A program made the translations under genes and the position numbers. From Demequina sp. NBRC 110051 (GTDB taxonomy: Bacteria; Actinomycetota; Actinomycetes; Actinomycetales; Demequinaceae), in NCBI RefSeq assembly GCF_002090055.1, contig NZ_BBRH01000014.1, positions 95,132 through 159,131 on the forward strand: a stretch of DNA of 64,000 nucleotides, written 5' to 3'. Positions 7,720 to 16,429 of the stretch are shown here, piece by piece (position 1 is the stretch's first letter; the number at the start of each line of letters is the position of its first letter). Below the pieces are notes generated by a model that was given only the letters and a program-made list of their open reading frames with translations, made no database searches and had not been told where the DNA came from.

Positions 7720-8567
7720 CCTCGACGATGCCGACAGCCCCCGCGCCTACCCTGGAGGGCACGCCCTTCGCGCCGCGCTGGTTGGCCGTGCCCGCCATCG
7801 CCGGCGCGGCCCTGATTGTGCTGCCGCTGATCGGCCTGGCTACCAGGGTCGAGTGGGCGCAGTTCCCCGCGCTCGTGACGAGCGATGCGGCGCTTGCGGC
7901 GCTCGCACTCTCAGCGCGCACCGTCGCCTGGTCCACGGCGCTCGTGGTCATCCTCGGGGTCCCGCTCGCCGTCATGCTGGCGCGGCTCGAGTTTCGCGGC
8001 ATGGACGTGGTGCGCACCGTCATCCTCGCTCCCCTGGTACTCCCCCCGGTCGTGGGGGGCCTGGGGCTGCTCTACGCGTTCGGGCGCACGGGGCTCATCG
8101 GCGAGCGCCTCACACTCCTCGGCATCGACATCGCGTTCACCACCACGGCGGTGGTGCTCGCGCAAACCTTCGTCGCCCTGCCCTTCCTGGTGTTCAGCCT
8201 CGAGGGGGCGCTGCGTGCCGACGGCACGCGCTTCGAGGCCGTCGCCGCGACCCTGGGCGCCGGCCCCTGGACCACGCTCACACGGGTGACCTTGCGCCGC
8301 GTGTGGCCCGCACTCGTCGCAGGCACGGTGCTCGCCGCCGCGCGGGCACTCGGCGAGTTTGGCGCGACGCTCACCTTCGCGGGCTCGCTCCAGGGCGTCA
8401 CGCGAACCGTGCCCCTCGAGATCTACCTCCAGCGCGAGGCCGATGCCGATGCCGCCGTGGCGCTGTCCCTCGTCCTTGTGGTGGTGGCGCTCGTGGTGGT
8501 CGCCCTCGCATACGGAGGCGCGACGCGCGTCGCCCGCGCGCGGGTGGCGAGCGGACGGTCGTCATGA
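7716..8567 (+). CDS. modB: Molybdate ABC transporter permease ModB
   Basis: 283 residues with about six membrane segments. The permease EAA loop is at [22 protein letters not shown] (about 171-192). The segment [20 protein letters not shown] and the ending GASL-type [22 protein letters not shown] are characteristic of ModB and related anion permeases. It overlaps modA by ATGA. It forms the membrane channel with ModC. Confidence 0.93.
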   Translation: MTSTMPTAPAPTLEGTPFAPRWLAVPAIAGAALIVLPLIGLATRVEWAQFPALVTSDAALAALALSARTVAWSTALVVILGVPLAVMLARLEFRGMDVVRTVILAPLVLPPVVGGLGLLYAFGRTGLIGERLTLLGIDIAFTTTAVVLAQTFVALPFLVFSLEGALRADGTRFEAVAATLGAGPWTTLTRVTLRRVWPALVAGTVLAAARALGEFGATLTFAGSLQGVTRTVPLEIYLQREADADAAVALSLVLVVVALVVVALAYGGATRVARARVASGRSS

Positions 8568-8580
8568 ATGGAAGCACACC

Positions 8581-9570
8581 GTGAGGCTCGACTGTTCCGC
8601 GTCCGTGCCCGAGCGCGCCGTCGCGGCGCGCATCACGGTGGAGTCCGGGCGCACGCTCGCCCTCCTTGGCCCCAACGGCTCGGGCAAGTCCACCATGCTC
8701 GAGGTCGCGGCGGGACTGCTGCGCCCCGCCGACGCCCATGTCACCCTCGGCGGCGCCGACCGTGTGCTCTGCCAGGACGCCACCGCCTGGCTGCCCCCAC
8801 ACCGCCGCCCGGTGACGCTCCTCACCCAAGACCCCAGCCTCTTCGCGGGGATGTCGGTGCTCGACAACGTCGCGTTCGGGCCGCGCGCCGCGGGCCACGG
8901 CAAGCGCGCGTCACGCGAGGTCGCACGCGACTGGCTCGACCGAGTGGGCGCCGCCGACATAGCCAACGCACACGCGTCCACCCTCTCCGGTGGCCAGGCC
9001 CAGCGCGTGGCCTTGGCGCGCGCGCTGGCCACGCGACCCGCGGTATTGCTCCTCGACGAGCCCTTCGCCGCGCTCGACGTGGACGCCGCCGGGCACATGC
9101 GCACGCTCCTGTCGACCGTGCTGGCTGACCTCACCGTGGTGATGAGCACCCACGATGTACTGGACGCGGCGATGCTCGCGGACGACGTGGTCGTCATGCA
9201 TGACGGTGCCGTCGCGGAGCGCGGGACCCGTGCGGAGGTCCTCGGCCGGCCTCGTCACTCATTCACGGCGCGGCTCGTGGGACGCGGGCTTGTGCGCGTG
9301 GACGCGTCGACGTGGACCGCGCCGCGCCCGTCGCAGGTCTCACTGCGCCTGGCGGCGGATCTACCCGAGTCCTCGACGGCGGAAGACACGTGGCACGGGA
9401 CGGTGGCGCGGGTCGAAGGCCATGACGACGTCGCCCGAGTCTGGGTCGACACCGACGCCGGCGATCTCGTTGCCGACGTCGACCCGCTCATCATCGATCG
9501 GCGCATTCTCACCCCTGGCGCTGCCGTGGCGTGCACGGTCGCGAGCGACGTCGAGACCTATCCCGCCTAG
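8581..9570 (+). CDS. modC: Molybdate ABC transporter ATP-binding protein ModC
   Basis: 329 residues. Walker A GPNGSGKST, signature LSGGQAQRVALARAL, Walker B VLLLDEPFAALD and switch STHD are intact. A C-terminal TOBE-like domain (about 265-329) is present, as in ModC. I chose the GTG at 8581, preceded by GGAAG and 13 bases after the modB stop; the open frame runs further 5' only as an overlap with modB. Its TAG stop lies in a CTAG shared tail-to-tail with the moaD stop on the other strand. Confidence 0.93.
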   Translation: MRLDCSASVPERAVAARITVESGRTLALLGPNGSGKSTMLEVAAGLLRPADAHVTLGGADRVLCQDATAWLPPHRRPVTLLTQDPSLFAGMSVLDNVAFGPRAAGHGKRASREVARDWLDRVGAADIANAHASTLSGGQAQRVALARALATRPAVLLLDEPFAALDVDAAGHMRTLLSTVLADLTVVMSTHDVLDAAMLADDVVVMHDGAVAERGTRAEVLGRPRHSFTARLVGRGLVRVDASTWTAPRPSQVSLRLAADLPESSTAEDTWHGTVARVEGHDDVARVWVDTDAGDLVADVDPLIIDRRILTPGAAVACTVASDVETYPA

Positions 9571-9806
9571 CCTCCGGCAAACGGCGGCAGCACGTCCACG
9601 AGCGCCTCGGGTCCGACCGCCGCGTCGTCGTCCGCGCGCACGCGGTCGACCACGATCGAACACCGTCGCAACACGCGGTCGAGGTCGTCGCCGAAGAGTT
9701 CCGCGAGGCGAGCACGCAGCTCCCCCACCGTCGCGGCGCCGCTCACCGCAGCTTCGTCGACTCCGGCGGCCTCGGCAGCCGCCGCAAAGAAGCGCACACG
9801 CGCCAT
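9567..9806 (-). CDS. moaD: Molybdopterin synthase sulfur carrier MoaD
   Basis: 79 residues, ubiquitin-like. It opens ARVRFFAAAAEAAG and ends PPFAGG; the terminal Gly-Gly is the site adenylylated and thiocarboxylated for sulfur delivery to MoaE. It is the last gene of the long minus-strand unit, overlapping the DUF6457 gene by one base (TGATG). The activating enzyme is plausibly the ThiF-like protein encoded at 12303-13022. Confidence 0.92.
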   Translation of the reverse strand: MARVRFFAAAAEAAGVDEAAVSGAATVGELRARLAELFGDDLDRVLRRCSIVVDRVRADDDAAVGPEALVDVLPPFAGG

Positions 9807-10093
9807 CAGCCGGGCATCTCCTCGGTCCAACTGCGGGCCAGACCAGCCGCCGTCGCCACCGCGTTCTCGAACGCCTCTTGCGCGGCACCCTCGTCAAAGC
9901 CCTCCTCGCCCATGGCGGCCTGACCGACGGCGTAGCCGACGAGGAAGGTGGTCAGCGGCGCGCTGGGACGCGCGACCGCATGCGCGGCCTCACGCGCGAC
10001 GTCGAGCAGCGCCTGTACATCCACCACCGCGGTGTCGATGCCGAGTTCCCCCGCGAGCGCCTCGACCCAGCCGTCCAGTTGCGTGTCCGTCAT
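9806..10093 (-). CDS. DUF6457 family small protein
   Basis: 95 residues, acidic and helical (DGWVEALAGELGID at the start, then TTFLVGYAVGQAA). It matches my recollection of DUF6457, a small domain found next to or fused with MobA-type nucleotidyltransferases in actinobacteria. Here it is separate and overlaps mobA by ATGA. No catalytic motif is visible; a helper role in Moco maturation is inference from position only. Confidence 0.7.
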   Translation of the reverse strand: MTDTQLDGWVEALAGELGIDTAVVDVQALLDVAREAAHAVARPSAPLTTFLVGYAVGQAAMGEEGFDEGAAQEAFENAVATAAGLARSWTEEMPG

Positions 10094-10650
10094 GACAGTT
10101 CCTTCCGCAGACGTTCCACATCATCCCAAGTATCCGCGTCGAGCGCCGCGCGGCCCACCGCAATGGGCGTCATCGTGAGCGTTGCCGTGAGCGCCCGCAT
10201 GGGAGCGTTCACCACCGAGTCGAGCGCGTCGAGCGCCCCGGCCAAGGCGTCGCGGCGATAGACGGCGAGGAGCGGCTGCTCGCGTCCCTCCTGGTCGACG
10301 GCCCACGCGCCGTCGGCGCCACCGCCGGCCAGCAGTTCCCCCACGGCCTCCGCCGCGAAGGGCATGTCGCACGCGAGCACCAGCACCCGATCGGCGGGCG
10401 GCGACGGCAGCGCCGCAAGTCCCGCCGCAATCGCGGCGACCGGACCGGCAAACGGCGGTTCCTCGCGAGCGGTGAGCATGTCCTCGGGAATTCCATCCCG
10501 CGCTCCCACCACCACGGTGGCGCGGGCCGACGACGCTGCGGCGAGGGTGCGCGCCAACAGAGTCCGTCCGCCCAGCGTCAGCGCGCCCTTGTCTGCTCCG
10601 CCCAGGCGCGACCCGCGCCCACCGGTGAGCACGATGGCGTCGACCGTCAT
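10090..10650 (-). CDS. mobA: Molybdenum cofactor guanylyltransferase MobA
   Basis: 186 residues. The nucleotide-binding start is IVLTGGRGSRLGGADKGALTLGG (NTP-transferase GxGxRxG-type loop with the conserved Lys), with VLACDMPF near residue 96 as the metal-binding Asp motif. It attaches GMP to molybdopterin to give the MGD form needed by NasA. The GTG/ATG ambiguity is resolved by the ATGA overlap with moaC, which sets the start at 10650. Confidence 0.88.
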   Translation of the reverse strand: MTVDAIVLTGGRGSRLGGADKGALTLGGRTLLARTLAAASSARATVVVGARDGIPEDMLTAREEPPFAGPVAAIAAGLAALPSPPADRVLVLACDMPFAAEAVGELLAGGGADGAWAVDQEGREQPLLAVYRRDALAGALDALDSVVNAPMRALTATLTMTPIAVGRAALDADTWDDVERLRKELS

Positions 10651-11117
10651 GGCCGCACCCAGTCCCCCGACTTCCCGCCACGCTTGGACAACAGCCGGAC
10701 GTCGCGAATGGCGGTGGCCTTGTCGAGCCCCTTGACCATGTCGACCACGTTCAGCGCCGCGACCGATGCCGCGGTGAGCGCCTCCATCTCGACCCCGGTG
10801 CGGTCGGCGGTGCGGCACGTGACCTCGATGCGCACCCCCTCGTCGTCGATCTCGGCGTCGAGCGAGACCCCGTGAACCCCAATGATGTGCGCGAGCGGCA
10901 GCAGCTCCGGCGTGCGCTTCGCGGCGGCGATGCCCGCGACGCGCGCCACGGCAAGCACATCGCCCTTGGGCACCGTGCCGTCACGCAGCGCCGCGACCAC
11001 CGCAGGCGAGCACGCCACAAAGGCCTCGGCGGTGGCCGCTCGCACGGTGGGCTCTTTGTGGGTCACGTCCACCATGCGCGCATGGCCGCTGGCATCGAGG
11101 TGGGTGAACTCGCTCAC
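10647..11117 (-). CDS. moaC: Cyclic pyranopterin monophosphate synthase MoaC
   Basis: 156 residues, full length. The hallmarks are present: ARMVDVTHKEPTVRAATAEA, KGDVLAVARVAGIAAAKRTPELLPLAH (substrate-binding helix) and TGVEMEALTAASVAALNVVDMVK. It completes cyclic pyranopterin formation after MoaA. The GTG start overlaps the moeA stop (GTGA). Confidence 0.96.
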   Translation of the reverse strand: MSEFTHLDASGHARMVDVTHKEPTVRAATAEAFVACSPAVVAALRDGTVPKGDVLAVARVAGIAAAKRTPELLPLAHIIGVHGVSLDAEIDDEGVRIEVTCRTADRTGVEMEALTAASVAALNVVDMVKGLDKATAIRDVRLLSKRGGKSGDWVRP

Positions 11118-12301
11118 GTCAGGATCTCCAGGTGGCTCATCATGAAGCCCACGCTATCGCCGGGAAGAACCTCGTCGACATCGGCGGGCACCACGGCGAG
11201 CACTCGACCCTTCGCCAAGGATGCGACCAGGTGAGACTGCGAGCCGCGCGCCGTCGCGGGACGCACCGTCCCATTGGGCTCGACCACGGCAGGCACAAAT
11301 TGGGTGCGCCCGCGCGGGCTGCGCCATCCCACGGCGGCGATCGCGCTGGTCATGGACGGCTCGGGCGCGACCAGCATCGAGCGCAACATCGCGCCCACCA
11401 CCACCTCGAAGGTCACCGCCACGGAGACAGGGTTGCCCGGCAGGCACGCGATCGGGATGCCGCGGTAGGTTCCCAGTCCTTGAGGCTTGCCCGGCTGCAT
11501 GGCCACCGCATGGAAGCCCACTCCGCGCTCGGCCAGCGCGGCCTTCACCGGGTCATACGCCCCGACGGACGCACCGCCTGCGGTCACGATCAGGTCCGCG
11601 TCCACACCATCCAAGGACTCGAGCACGGACGCGGCGGTGTCTCCGGCGCGAGGCAGCACGAGCGGCACTCCGCCCACGCCCAGCACCATCGCGGCCAGCA
11701 GCGTGGTGTTGGAGTCGACGATCTGCCCAGGTCCCGGCTCGGTGCCGGGGTCGACGAGTTCGTCGCCGGTGGTGAGGATCGCGATCCTCGGCGCACGGCG
11801 CACCGCAACCGACGCGACCCCGGCGGAGGCCGCCGCCGACAGCTGCCATGACCCCAACTGGACCCCCGCGGGCACCACCACGTCGCCGGCGCTCACGTCC
11901 TCGCCGCGACGGCGGATATGAGCACCCACCACGGGCGCCACATCGATCCGCACCTGCTCCACACCGCCATCGGTGTTCTCGACGGGCACGACGGCATCGG
12001 CCCCGGCAGGCACGGGAGCGCCGGTCATGATGCGTGCGGCCGCGCCCGGCGCCACGGGCGCAGGCAGGCCCGAGCCGGCCGGGATATCCGCGGTGACGGT
12101 CAGAACGGACCCAGCAACGGCATCGGCCGCCCTGACGGCGTAGCCGTCCATGGCCGAGTTGTCGAACGGTGGTCCGTCGAGCGTGGCGACCACGTCGCGG
12201 GCGAGCACGCGGTTCATGCCCTCGATCAGTGGCACGGTTTCGATGGCGAGCGGCGACACCAGAGACACCGCCTCGGCGAGATGCTCGCTGAGCAGCCTCA
12301 T
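11114..12301 (-). CDS. moeA: Molybdopterin molybdotransferase MoeA
   Basis: 395 residues with the MoeA domains in order: an N-terminal region with the PPFDNSAMDGYAV signature (about 48-60), the MoCF_biosynth domain with ILTTGDELVDPG and TAGGASVGAYDPVKAAL, then PGKPQGLGTYRGIPIACLPGNPVS, and a C-terminal beta domain. It inserts molybdate into adenylylated molybdopterin. ATG 12301 has a strong GGAGGTGA ribosome binding site six bases or fewer upstream. It follows the ThiF-like gene with one base between. Confidence 0.95.
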   Translation of the reverse strand: MRLLSEHLAEAVSLVSPLAIETVPLIEGMNRVLARDVVATLDGPPFDNSAMDGYAVRAADAVAGSVLTVTADIPAGSGLPAPVAPGAAARIMTGAPVPAGADAVVPVENTDGGVEQVRIDVAPVVGAHIRRRGEDVSAGDVVVPAGVQLGSWQLSAAASAGVASVAVRRAPRIAILTTGDELVDPGTEPGPGQIVDSNTTLLAAMVLGVGGVPLVLPRAGDTAASVLESLDGVDADLIVTAGGASVGAYDPVKAALAERGVGFHAVAMQPGKPQGLGTYRGIPIACLPGNPVSVAVTFEVVVGAMLRSMLVAPEPSMTSAIAAVGWRSPRGRTQFVPAVVEPNGTVRPATARGSQSHLVASLAKGRVLAVVPADVDEVLPGDSVGFMMSHLEILT

Positions 12302-12302
12302 G

Positions 12303-13022
12303 TCACCTCCCACCGTCGTGGGGCGCGAGCGCCACGTCGCGCCACCGTCCGGTCCTGCCATCGACGATAGCGAGAGTGCCCGCGAGCGACGGCGCCACCC
12401 CCGCGGCGAGTCGCGCAGCCTCGCTCGCCATGGCACTCCCGACCTGCCCACACAGCGGCCCCCACACGGCGCCGCCGTCACACGTCTCGAGGTCGACGGC
12501 GTCGGGACCGGGGAAGACGTCGTCGAGCCGATGCGTATCGTCGAAGACCGTCACCTGACCGTGCCAGCCCAGCACCGCACCCCACGCGACCGGGATGCCC
12601 GCGGCGTGGGCGGCGGCCTCGATCACACGGCGCACGGGCATGGTGTCGGTGGCGTCCACGACCACGTCATGGCCACTGAGAACGGCCGATGCCGTGGCCG
12701 CGTCGAGCCTGTCCGTCACCACGGTCACGGAGCACCCTGGCGCCAGTCGCCCCAGCGCCTCGCGAGCCGCGTCCACCTTGAGCCGACCGATGTCGTCGGG
12801 GCCGAACAGGATCTGGCGATGCAGATTGGTGATCGAGACGTGATCGGCGTCGATGAGCGTGAGCGAGCCCACGCCGGCCGCGGCGAGGTATTGCGCCGCC
12901 GGGCAGCCCAGCCCCCCGACCCCCACGATCGCCACACGAGCGGCCGCGAGGGCCTCCTGGCCGGGCGCACCGAAGCCGGTCAGGCCCCGCTGGCGCACAA
13001 AGGGATCAGGTGTCGAGGACAT
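12303..13022 (-). CDS. ThiF/MoeB-type E1-like adenylyltransferase, lacking zinc cysteines
   Basis: 239 residues. The ATP-binding VAIVGVGGLGCPAAQYLAAAGVG, the NLHRQILF Arg-finger region and DATDTMPVR support an E1-like enzyme that adenylylates a sulfur-carrier C-terminus, most likely MoaD. Ordinary MoeB has two CxxC zinc pairs; here the region around LETCDGGAVWGPLCGQVG keeps only isolated cysteines, and there is no rhodanese domain. The ATG at 13022 overlaps the upstream cbiX-like gene by 17 bases. It could also serve a ThiS-type carrier. Confidence 0.82.
   Translation of the reverse strand: MSSTPDPFVRQRGLTGFGAPGQEALAAARVAIVGVGGLGCPAAQYLAAAGVGSLTLIDADHVSITNLHRQILFGPDDIGRLKVDAAREALGRLAPGCSVTVVTDRLDAATASAVLSGHDVVVDATDTMPVRRVIEAAAHAAGIPVAWGAVLGWHGQVTVFDDTHRLDDVFPGPDAVDLETCDGGAVWGPLCGQVGSAMASEAARLAAGVAPSLAGTLAIVDGRTGRWRDVALAPHDGGR
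12684..12697 (+). repeat. Exact copy of dispersed 14-mer GGCCGATGCCGTGG
   Basis: Antisense within the ThiF-like gene, which reads it as Thr-Ala-Ser-Ala. Confidence 0.85.
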
Positions 13023-13695
13023 CGGCGAAACGGTCGGCCACGATCTCGAGCAGCATGGGGTGCGGGGCGAGGGGACCCGTGACGTAGTCGGCGCCCGCCT
13101 CCTCGAGGCGGCGCTGGAAGAGCCCGGGAGCGAGCAGGTAGGAAGCGACGGCCACCACCCCATCCTCGCCGTTCACGCGTGCCTCCGCCACAGCATCGGC
13201 CACCGAGGGCTTCGGCCCGGCCGCGAAGCCGACGCGCACGGGCCCTCCCCATCGCTCGCGCAGCAGCTCCGCGGCGGCGGCGGTGTCCGCCTGGCTGCGG
13301 GGATCGGAGGAACCGGCGGCCGCCAGGACCACCGTGGCATCCTCGGGCACACCCTGTTCCTCGAGGCGCTGATGCACGATGTCGAGCAGGCGCGGGTCGG
13401 GGCCCAGCGCATGCGCGGCTCGCACGTCGGGGCGGGCCTCGACCGCATTCGCGATGTCGACGTACACGTGGTAGCCGCCCGCCAGCAGGAGGGGCACCAC
13501 GACGGCACTCACGCCATCCGCGGCGTCGATGCCACCGACCACATCGGGAAGTTCGGGCCCGTGCACGTCGACGTAGGCCTCGCGCACATCCAGCCCGGTG
13601 GCCTCGCGCAGCTGGCCGATGACGGTGCGGATGGTCGCGCGGCCCTCCTCGGAGCGGGTGCCGTGCGCGCAGGCGATGAGGATCGGGGAGGTCAT
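13006..13695 (-). CDS. CbiX/SirB-like sirohydrochlorin chelatase
   Basis: 229 residues. Two CbiX-like halves are visible: the N-terminal ILIACAHGTRSEEGRATI with the metal-binding His, then VPLLLAGGYHVYVDI, and a second half from VVLAAAGSSDPRSQ to YLLAPGLFQRRLEEAGADYV. Such proteins insert Fe or Co into sirohydrochlorin. The position between nnaR and the Moco genes, in a run with cysG and nirBD, supports ferrochelation to siroheme. ATG 13695 overlaps the nnaR stop (ATGA). Mycobacteria show the same cbiX-like/UroS-HTH pairing (Rv0259c-Rv0260c). Confidence 0.87.
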   Translation of the reverse strand: MTSPILIACAHGTRSEEGRATIRTVIGQLREATGLDVREAYVDVHGPELPDVVGGIDAADGVSAVVVPLLLAGGYHVYVDIANAVEARPDVRAAHALGPDPRLLDIVHQRLEEQGVPEDATVVLAAAGSSDPRSQADTAAAAELLRERWGGPVRVGFAAGPKPSVADAVAEARVNGEDGVVAVASYLLAPGLFQRRLEEAGADYVTGPLAPHPMLLEIVADRFADVLDT

Positions 13696-14804
13696 GCTGT
13701 CACCGCCAATGCGTAGCCGCGCTTGACGACGGTGCGCACCAGGGCGCGGGACCCGGCATTTTCGCGCAGTCGATTGATCGCGGCCTCGACCGCGTGAGGT
13801 CCCGCCTGGGCGCCGGGCAGGAGTTCGCCCAGCTGGTCGCGGGTGAGGACGTTGCCGCGTGCGGCGGCGAGCGCCTTCAGGATTTCGAGCCCCGTGGGGG
13901 TCAGCGGTAGGACGCGACCGTCGAGGATCGCGGCGGTCGCACGAATGACGAGCGGGCCGTCTGGGGTCTGTAGCGCCGCCGTGTTCTCGCTGTAGTGCTT
14001 CACGAGCTCGCGTACCAGCGCGCCCAGGCGCCAGCGGTCGGGCCAGTGTGCGTTCAGGCCAGCCTCCGTGAGCGGAGCCGCGGTCACGGGGCCCACGCAG
14101 GCGAGGACCAACTCGCCGGTCGCGGCCTTGGCGGCGATGCGGTCGAACACCCCGGCCTCGTTCAGCCCTGCGAGCCACGCGGACGCGCCGGGGGCGGACG
14201 TGAACAGGACGGCATCGACGCAGCCGTCGGCAGCCGCACGGATCATGGCCTGGTGAGGCTCGGGGTCGAGTGGCGGCCCCCAGCCGTAGACAACAAGGCT
14301 CTGCACGCGGGCGCCGGCGGCGGTGAAGGCCTCATCCAGGCCGTCCGAGCCGTTGCCGTGGTGCTGCACGGCGATGGTGAGCCCGGCGACCCCCTCGGCA
14401 AGAAGATAGTCCCGTAGTTCCGCGGCCGTCTCCGACTCGGCGACCCAGTCGGCCTCGAGGCCCTGCTGCTGAATCGCGCCACGCGCCTTGGGACCGCGGG
14501 CGATGAGGCGGGCGCCGCGCATCGCATCGATGAGTTCCTCGGCGAGGCCCACGGCATCGGCCGCCTCGACCCAGCCGCGAAAGCCGATGCCCGTGGTGGC
14601 GACGATGATGTCGGGCGGGTTGGCGATGACCGCACGGGTGTCGGCGAGCAAGCGCTCGTCGTCGAGGTGAGGAACGGTGCTGAGCGCCGCGGCGTGACGC
14701 ACGGTCGCGCCTCGCCTTTCGAGTGCTGACGCGAGTTCTCGCTTGCGCCGGTCGGCGGTGATGACCATCACGCAGCCGGTGAGCGGCTCTCCCGCGTCGG
14801 TCAT
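13692..14804 (-). CDS. nnaR: NnaR-type regulator: uroporphyrinogen-III synthase domain fused to winged-helix domain
   Basis: 370 residues. Residues about 10-265 form a HemD-like domain (VMVITADRRKRELASALERRGATVRHAAALSTV written in parts; TTGIGFRGWVEAADA; LFTSAPGASAWL). Residues about 285-370 form an OmpR-type winged helix (LPLTPTGLEILKALAAARG, then AINRLRENAGSRALVRTV). This architecture is that of NnaR, which with GlnR activates nitrate/nitrite assimilation genes in Streptomyces and Mycobacterium. A separate true hemD exists at 26741-27571, which supports a regulatory role here. It abuts cysG without any gap (TGA-ATG). Confidence 0.88.
   Translation of the reverse strand: MTDAGEPLTGCVMVITADRRKRELASALERRGATVRHAAALSTVPHLDDERLLADTRAVIANPPDIIVATTGIGFRGWVEAADAVGLAEELIDAMRGARLIARGPKARGAIQQQGLEADWVAESETAAELRDYLLAEGVAGLTIAVQHHGNGSDGLDEAFTAAGARVQSLVVYGWGPPLDPEPHQAMIRAAADGCVDAVLFTSAPGASAWLAGLNEAGVFDRIAAKAATGELVLACVGPVTAAPLTEAGLNAHWPDRWRLGALVRELVKHYSENTAALQTPDGPLVIRATAAILDGRVLPLTPTGLEILKALAAARGNVLTRDQLGELLPGAQAGPHAVEAAINRLRENAGSRALVRTVVKRGYALAVTA
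14549..14562 (-). repeat. Exact copy of dispersed 14-mer GGCCGATGCCGTGG
   Basis: Within nnaR; read on the coding strand as Ala-Asp-Ala-Val with the rare GAT codon for Asp. Confidence 0.85.
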
Positions 14805-16034
14805 TCAGTCCCCCTTCGGCTCGGGCGTCGCGGCGATGGCCGAGGCCAGGAGGCCCGGTCTCGCGACGTCGCCCACGACGATAATCGCCGGAGGTTTCAC
14901 CCCTGTTTCACTCGCAATACGGCTAATGTCCGCGAGCGTGCCGCGCGTCACACGCTCCCGTGACGTGGTCCCGTTCTCCACGATCGCGACCGGTGTTTCA
15001 CCGTCACAGCCGGCGCTCAGCGCCGCCTCCACGATGTCCGGCAGGGCACTCACGCCCATCAGGATGACCACCGTGGCGCCGGCCGCCATCGCGGCGCGCG
15101 CCGCCGGGTCCGCGCCCGCGTGCCCCGTCGTCACCAAGAGCGACGTGGCCACCCCACGCTGAGTCACGGGAATGCCCGCGAGCGCAGGAACGGACAGCGC
15201 GCTCGTGACGCCCGGCACGACCTCGACGTCCACGCCCGCCTCGATGCATGCGTGGACCTCCTCGCCGCCGCGGCCGAACACGTACGGGTCGCCGCCCTTG
15301 AGCCGCACCACGGTCTTCCCCGCGAGCGCGCGATCCACGAGGATGCGGTTGATCTCATGCTGAGGCACAGGATGGTTCGTGGGGCTCTTGCCCACGTTGA
15401 CGACCTCCACGTCGTACGGCACCGTCACCAGCAGCTCGGTGGCGCCCAGGCGGTCGGTGACCACGACATCGGCCTCCGCGAGGGCCTGGCGGCCACGCAC
15501 GGTGATGAGGCCGGGGTCTCCGGGGCCGGAGCCCACCAGGATGACGCGGCCGGCGCCAGAGCGTTCGCGGCGCAGGTCCATCTCCCCCGCGTCGATCCGC
15601 GCGGCGATCTGGTCGCGCACCTTGCGGATGCGTCCGGGGTCGGGCGCCCCGGTCGACAGCACGCCGATGCTGACCTCGCCGTGACGGCTCACGGCCGCCT
15701 GACGCGCAGAGCCGCGGGAGGCGTCCGAGGCGTCGATGCACCAGATGCGCCGCTCGTCGGCCCAGCGTGCGACCTCGTGGTTCAGATCGGCGTCGTCCGT
15801 GGCCGCGAGGACAAACCACGCGTCGTCGAGGTCGGCCGGCTCGATGCCGCGACGCACCAGGGTCACGTCGCCGTGCAGGGCGTGACGCTCGAGATCCTCG
15901 TCCATCCGGGGCGCGACCACGCTCACGTGGGCGCCCTCAGACACAAAGCGACGCACGCGCCTGGCGGCCACCGTGCCGCCTCCCGCCACGACCACGCGCC
16001 GCCCGCGCAGGTCGAGACCGAACAGTGCCGTCAT
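14805..16034 (-). CDS. cysG: Siroheme synthase: precorrin-2 dehydrogenase and uroporphyrinogen-III methyltransferase
   Basis: 409 residues. Residues 1-150 are the NAD-binding dehydrogenase half (GRRVVVAGGGTVAARRVRRFV). Residues about 165-405 are the SAM-dependent methyltransferase (VILVGSGPGDPGLITVRG, RLKGGDPYVFGRGGEE, VVPGVTSALSVPALAGIPVTQRG split here). It makes precorrin-2 and then sirohydrochlorin for NirB's siroheme; iron insertion may fall to the cbiX-like neighbour. ATG 16034 overlaps the nirD stop (ATGA). Confidence 0.94.
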   Translation of the reverse strand: MTALFGLDLRGRRVVVAGGGTVAARRVRRFVSEGAHVSVVAPRMDEDLERHALHGDVTLVRRGIEPADLDDAWFVLAATDDADLNHEVARWADERRIWCIDASDASRGSARQAAVSRHGEVSIGVLSTGAPDPGRIRKVRDQIAARIDAGEMDLRRERSGAGRVILVGSGPGDPGLITVRGRQALAEADVVVTDRLGATELLVTVPYDVEVVNVGKSPTNHPVPQHEINRILVDRALAGKTVVRLKGGDPYVFGRGGEEVHACIEAGVDVEVVPGVTSALSVPALAGIPVTQRGVATSLLVTTGHAGADPAARAAMAAGATVVILMGVSALPDIVEAALSAGCDGETPVAIVENGTTSRERVTRGTLADISRIASETGVKPPAIIVVGDVARPGLLASAIAATPEPKGD

Positions 16035-16429
16035 GCAGTACCTACCAGGTCGATGATCACCTGGCCATTGTCGAGGGTCACGGGGTAGACCACCAAGTCG
16101 GCGGCGTGTCCTGCCTGGGGTTTCTTGTCCATCGTCACCAGGCACTCGCCGGTCAGCAGGGAGAACACCTGCTTGTAGATGGGGGACGCGATGGTGGGTG
16201 CGTCGCCTCGCGTGCCGGTGATGCCGCGGCTCATCACGTGCGCGCCCGAGAACGGGTCGAGGTTCTGCACCGCATGGACCGTGCCGTCGGCCAGGCGGAA
16301 GATCGCCACCTGCGTGTCGCCGATGAGCGCCGCGACGCCCAGGTCGGGCGTCAGCCTGTCGTAGGTGCACACGGCCATGCGGGTGGCCGATGCGGCGGCG
16401 GGGCGGGTCTCGTGGCTCACCGTGGTCAT
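16031..16429 (-). CDS. nirD: Assimilatory nitrite reductase small subunit NirD
   Basis: 132 residues, Rieske-fold type. It carries VCTYDRLTPDLGVAALIGDTQVAIFRL, NLDPFSGAHVMSRGI and ASPIYKQVFSLLTGECL, all typical of NirD. The Cys/His ligands of true Rieske proteins are absent, as is usual in the NirD_2 type. It partners NirB. ATG 16429 overlaps the nirB stop (ATGA). Confidence 0.94.
   Translation of the reverse strand: MTTVSHETRPAAASATRMAVCTYDRLTPDLGVAALIGDTQVAIFRLADGTVHAVQNLDPFSGAHVMSRGITGTRGDAPTIASPIYKQVFSLLTGECLVTMDKKPQAGHAADLVVYPVTLDNGQVIIDLVGTA

Noticed and set aside
10763..10774. CCGATGCCGCGG and other loose matches to the dispersed 14-mer
   Set aside because: Two or more mismatches to the 14-mer or a truncated core; not counted in the copy list.
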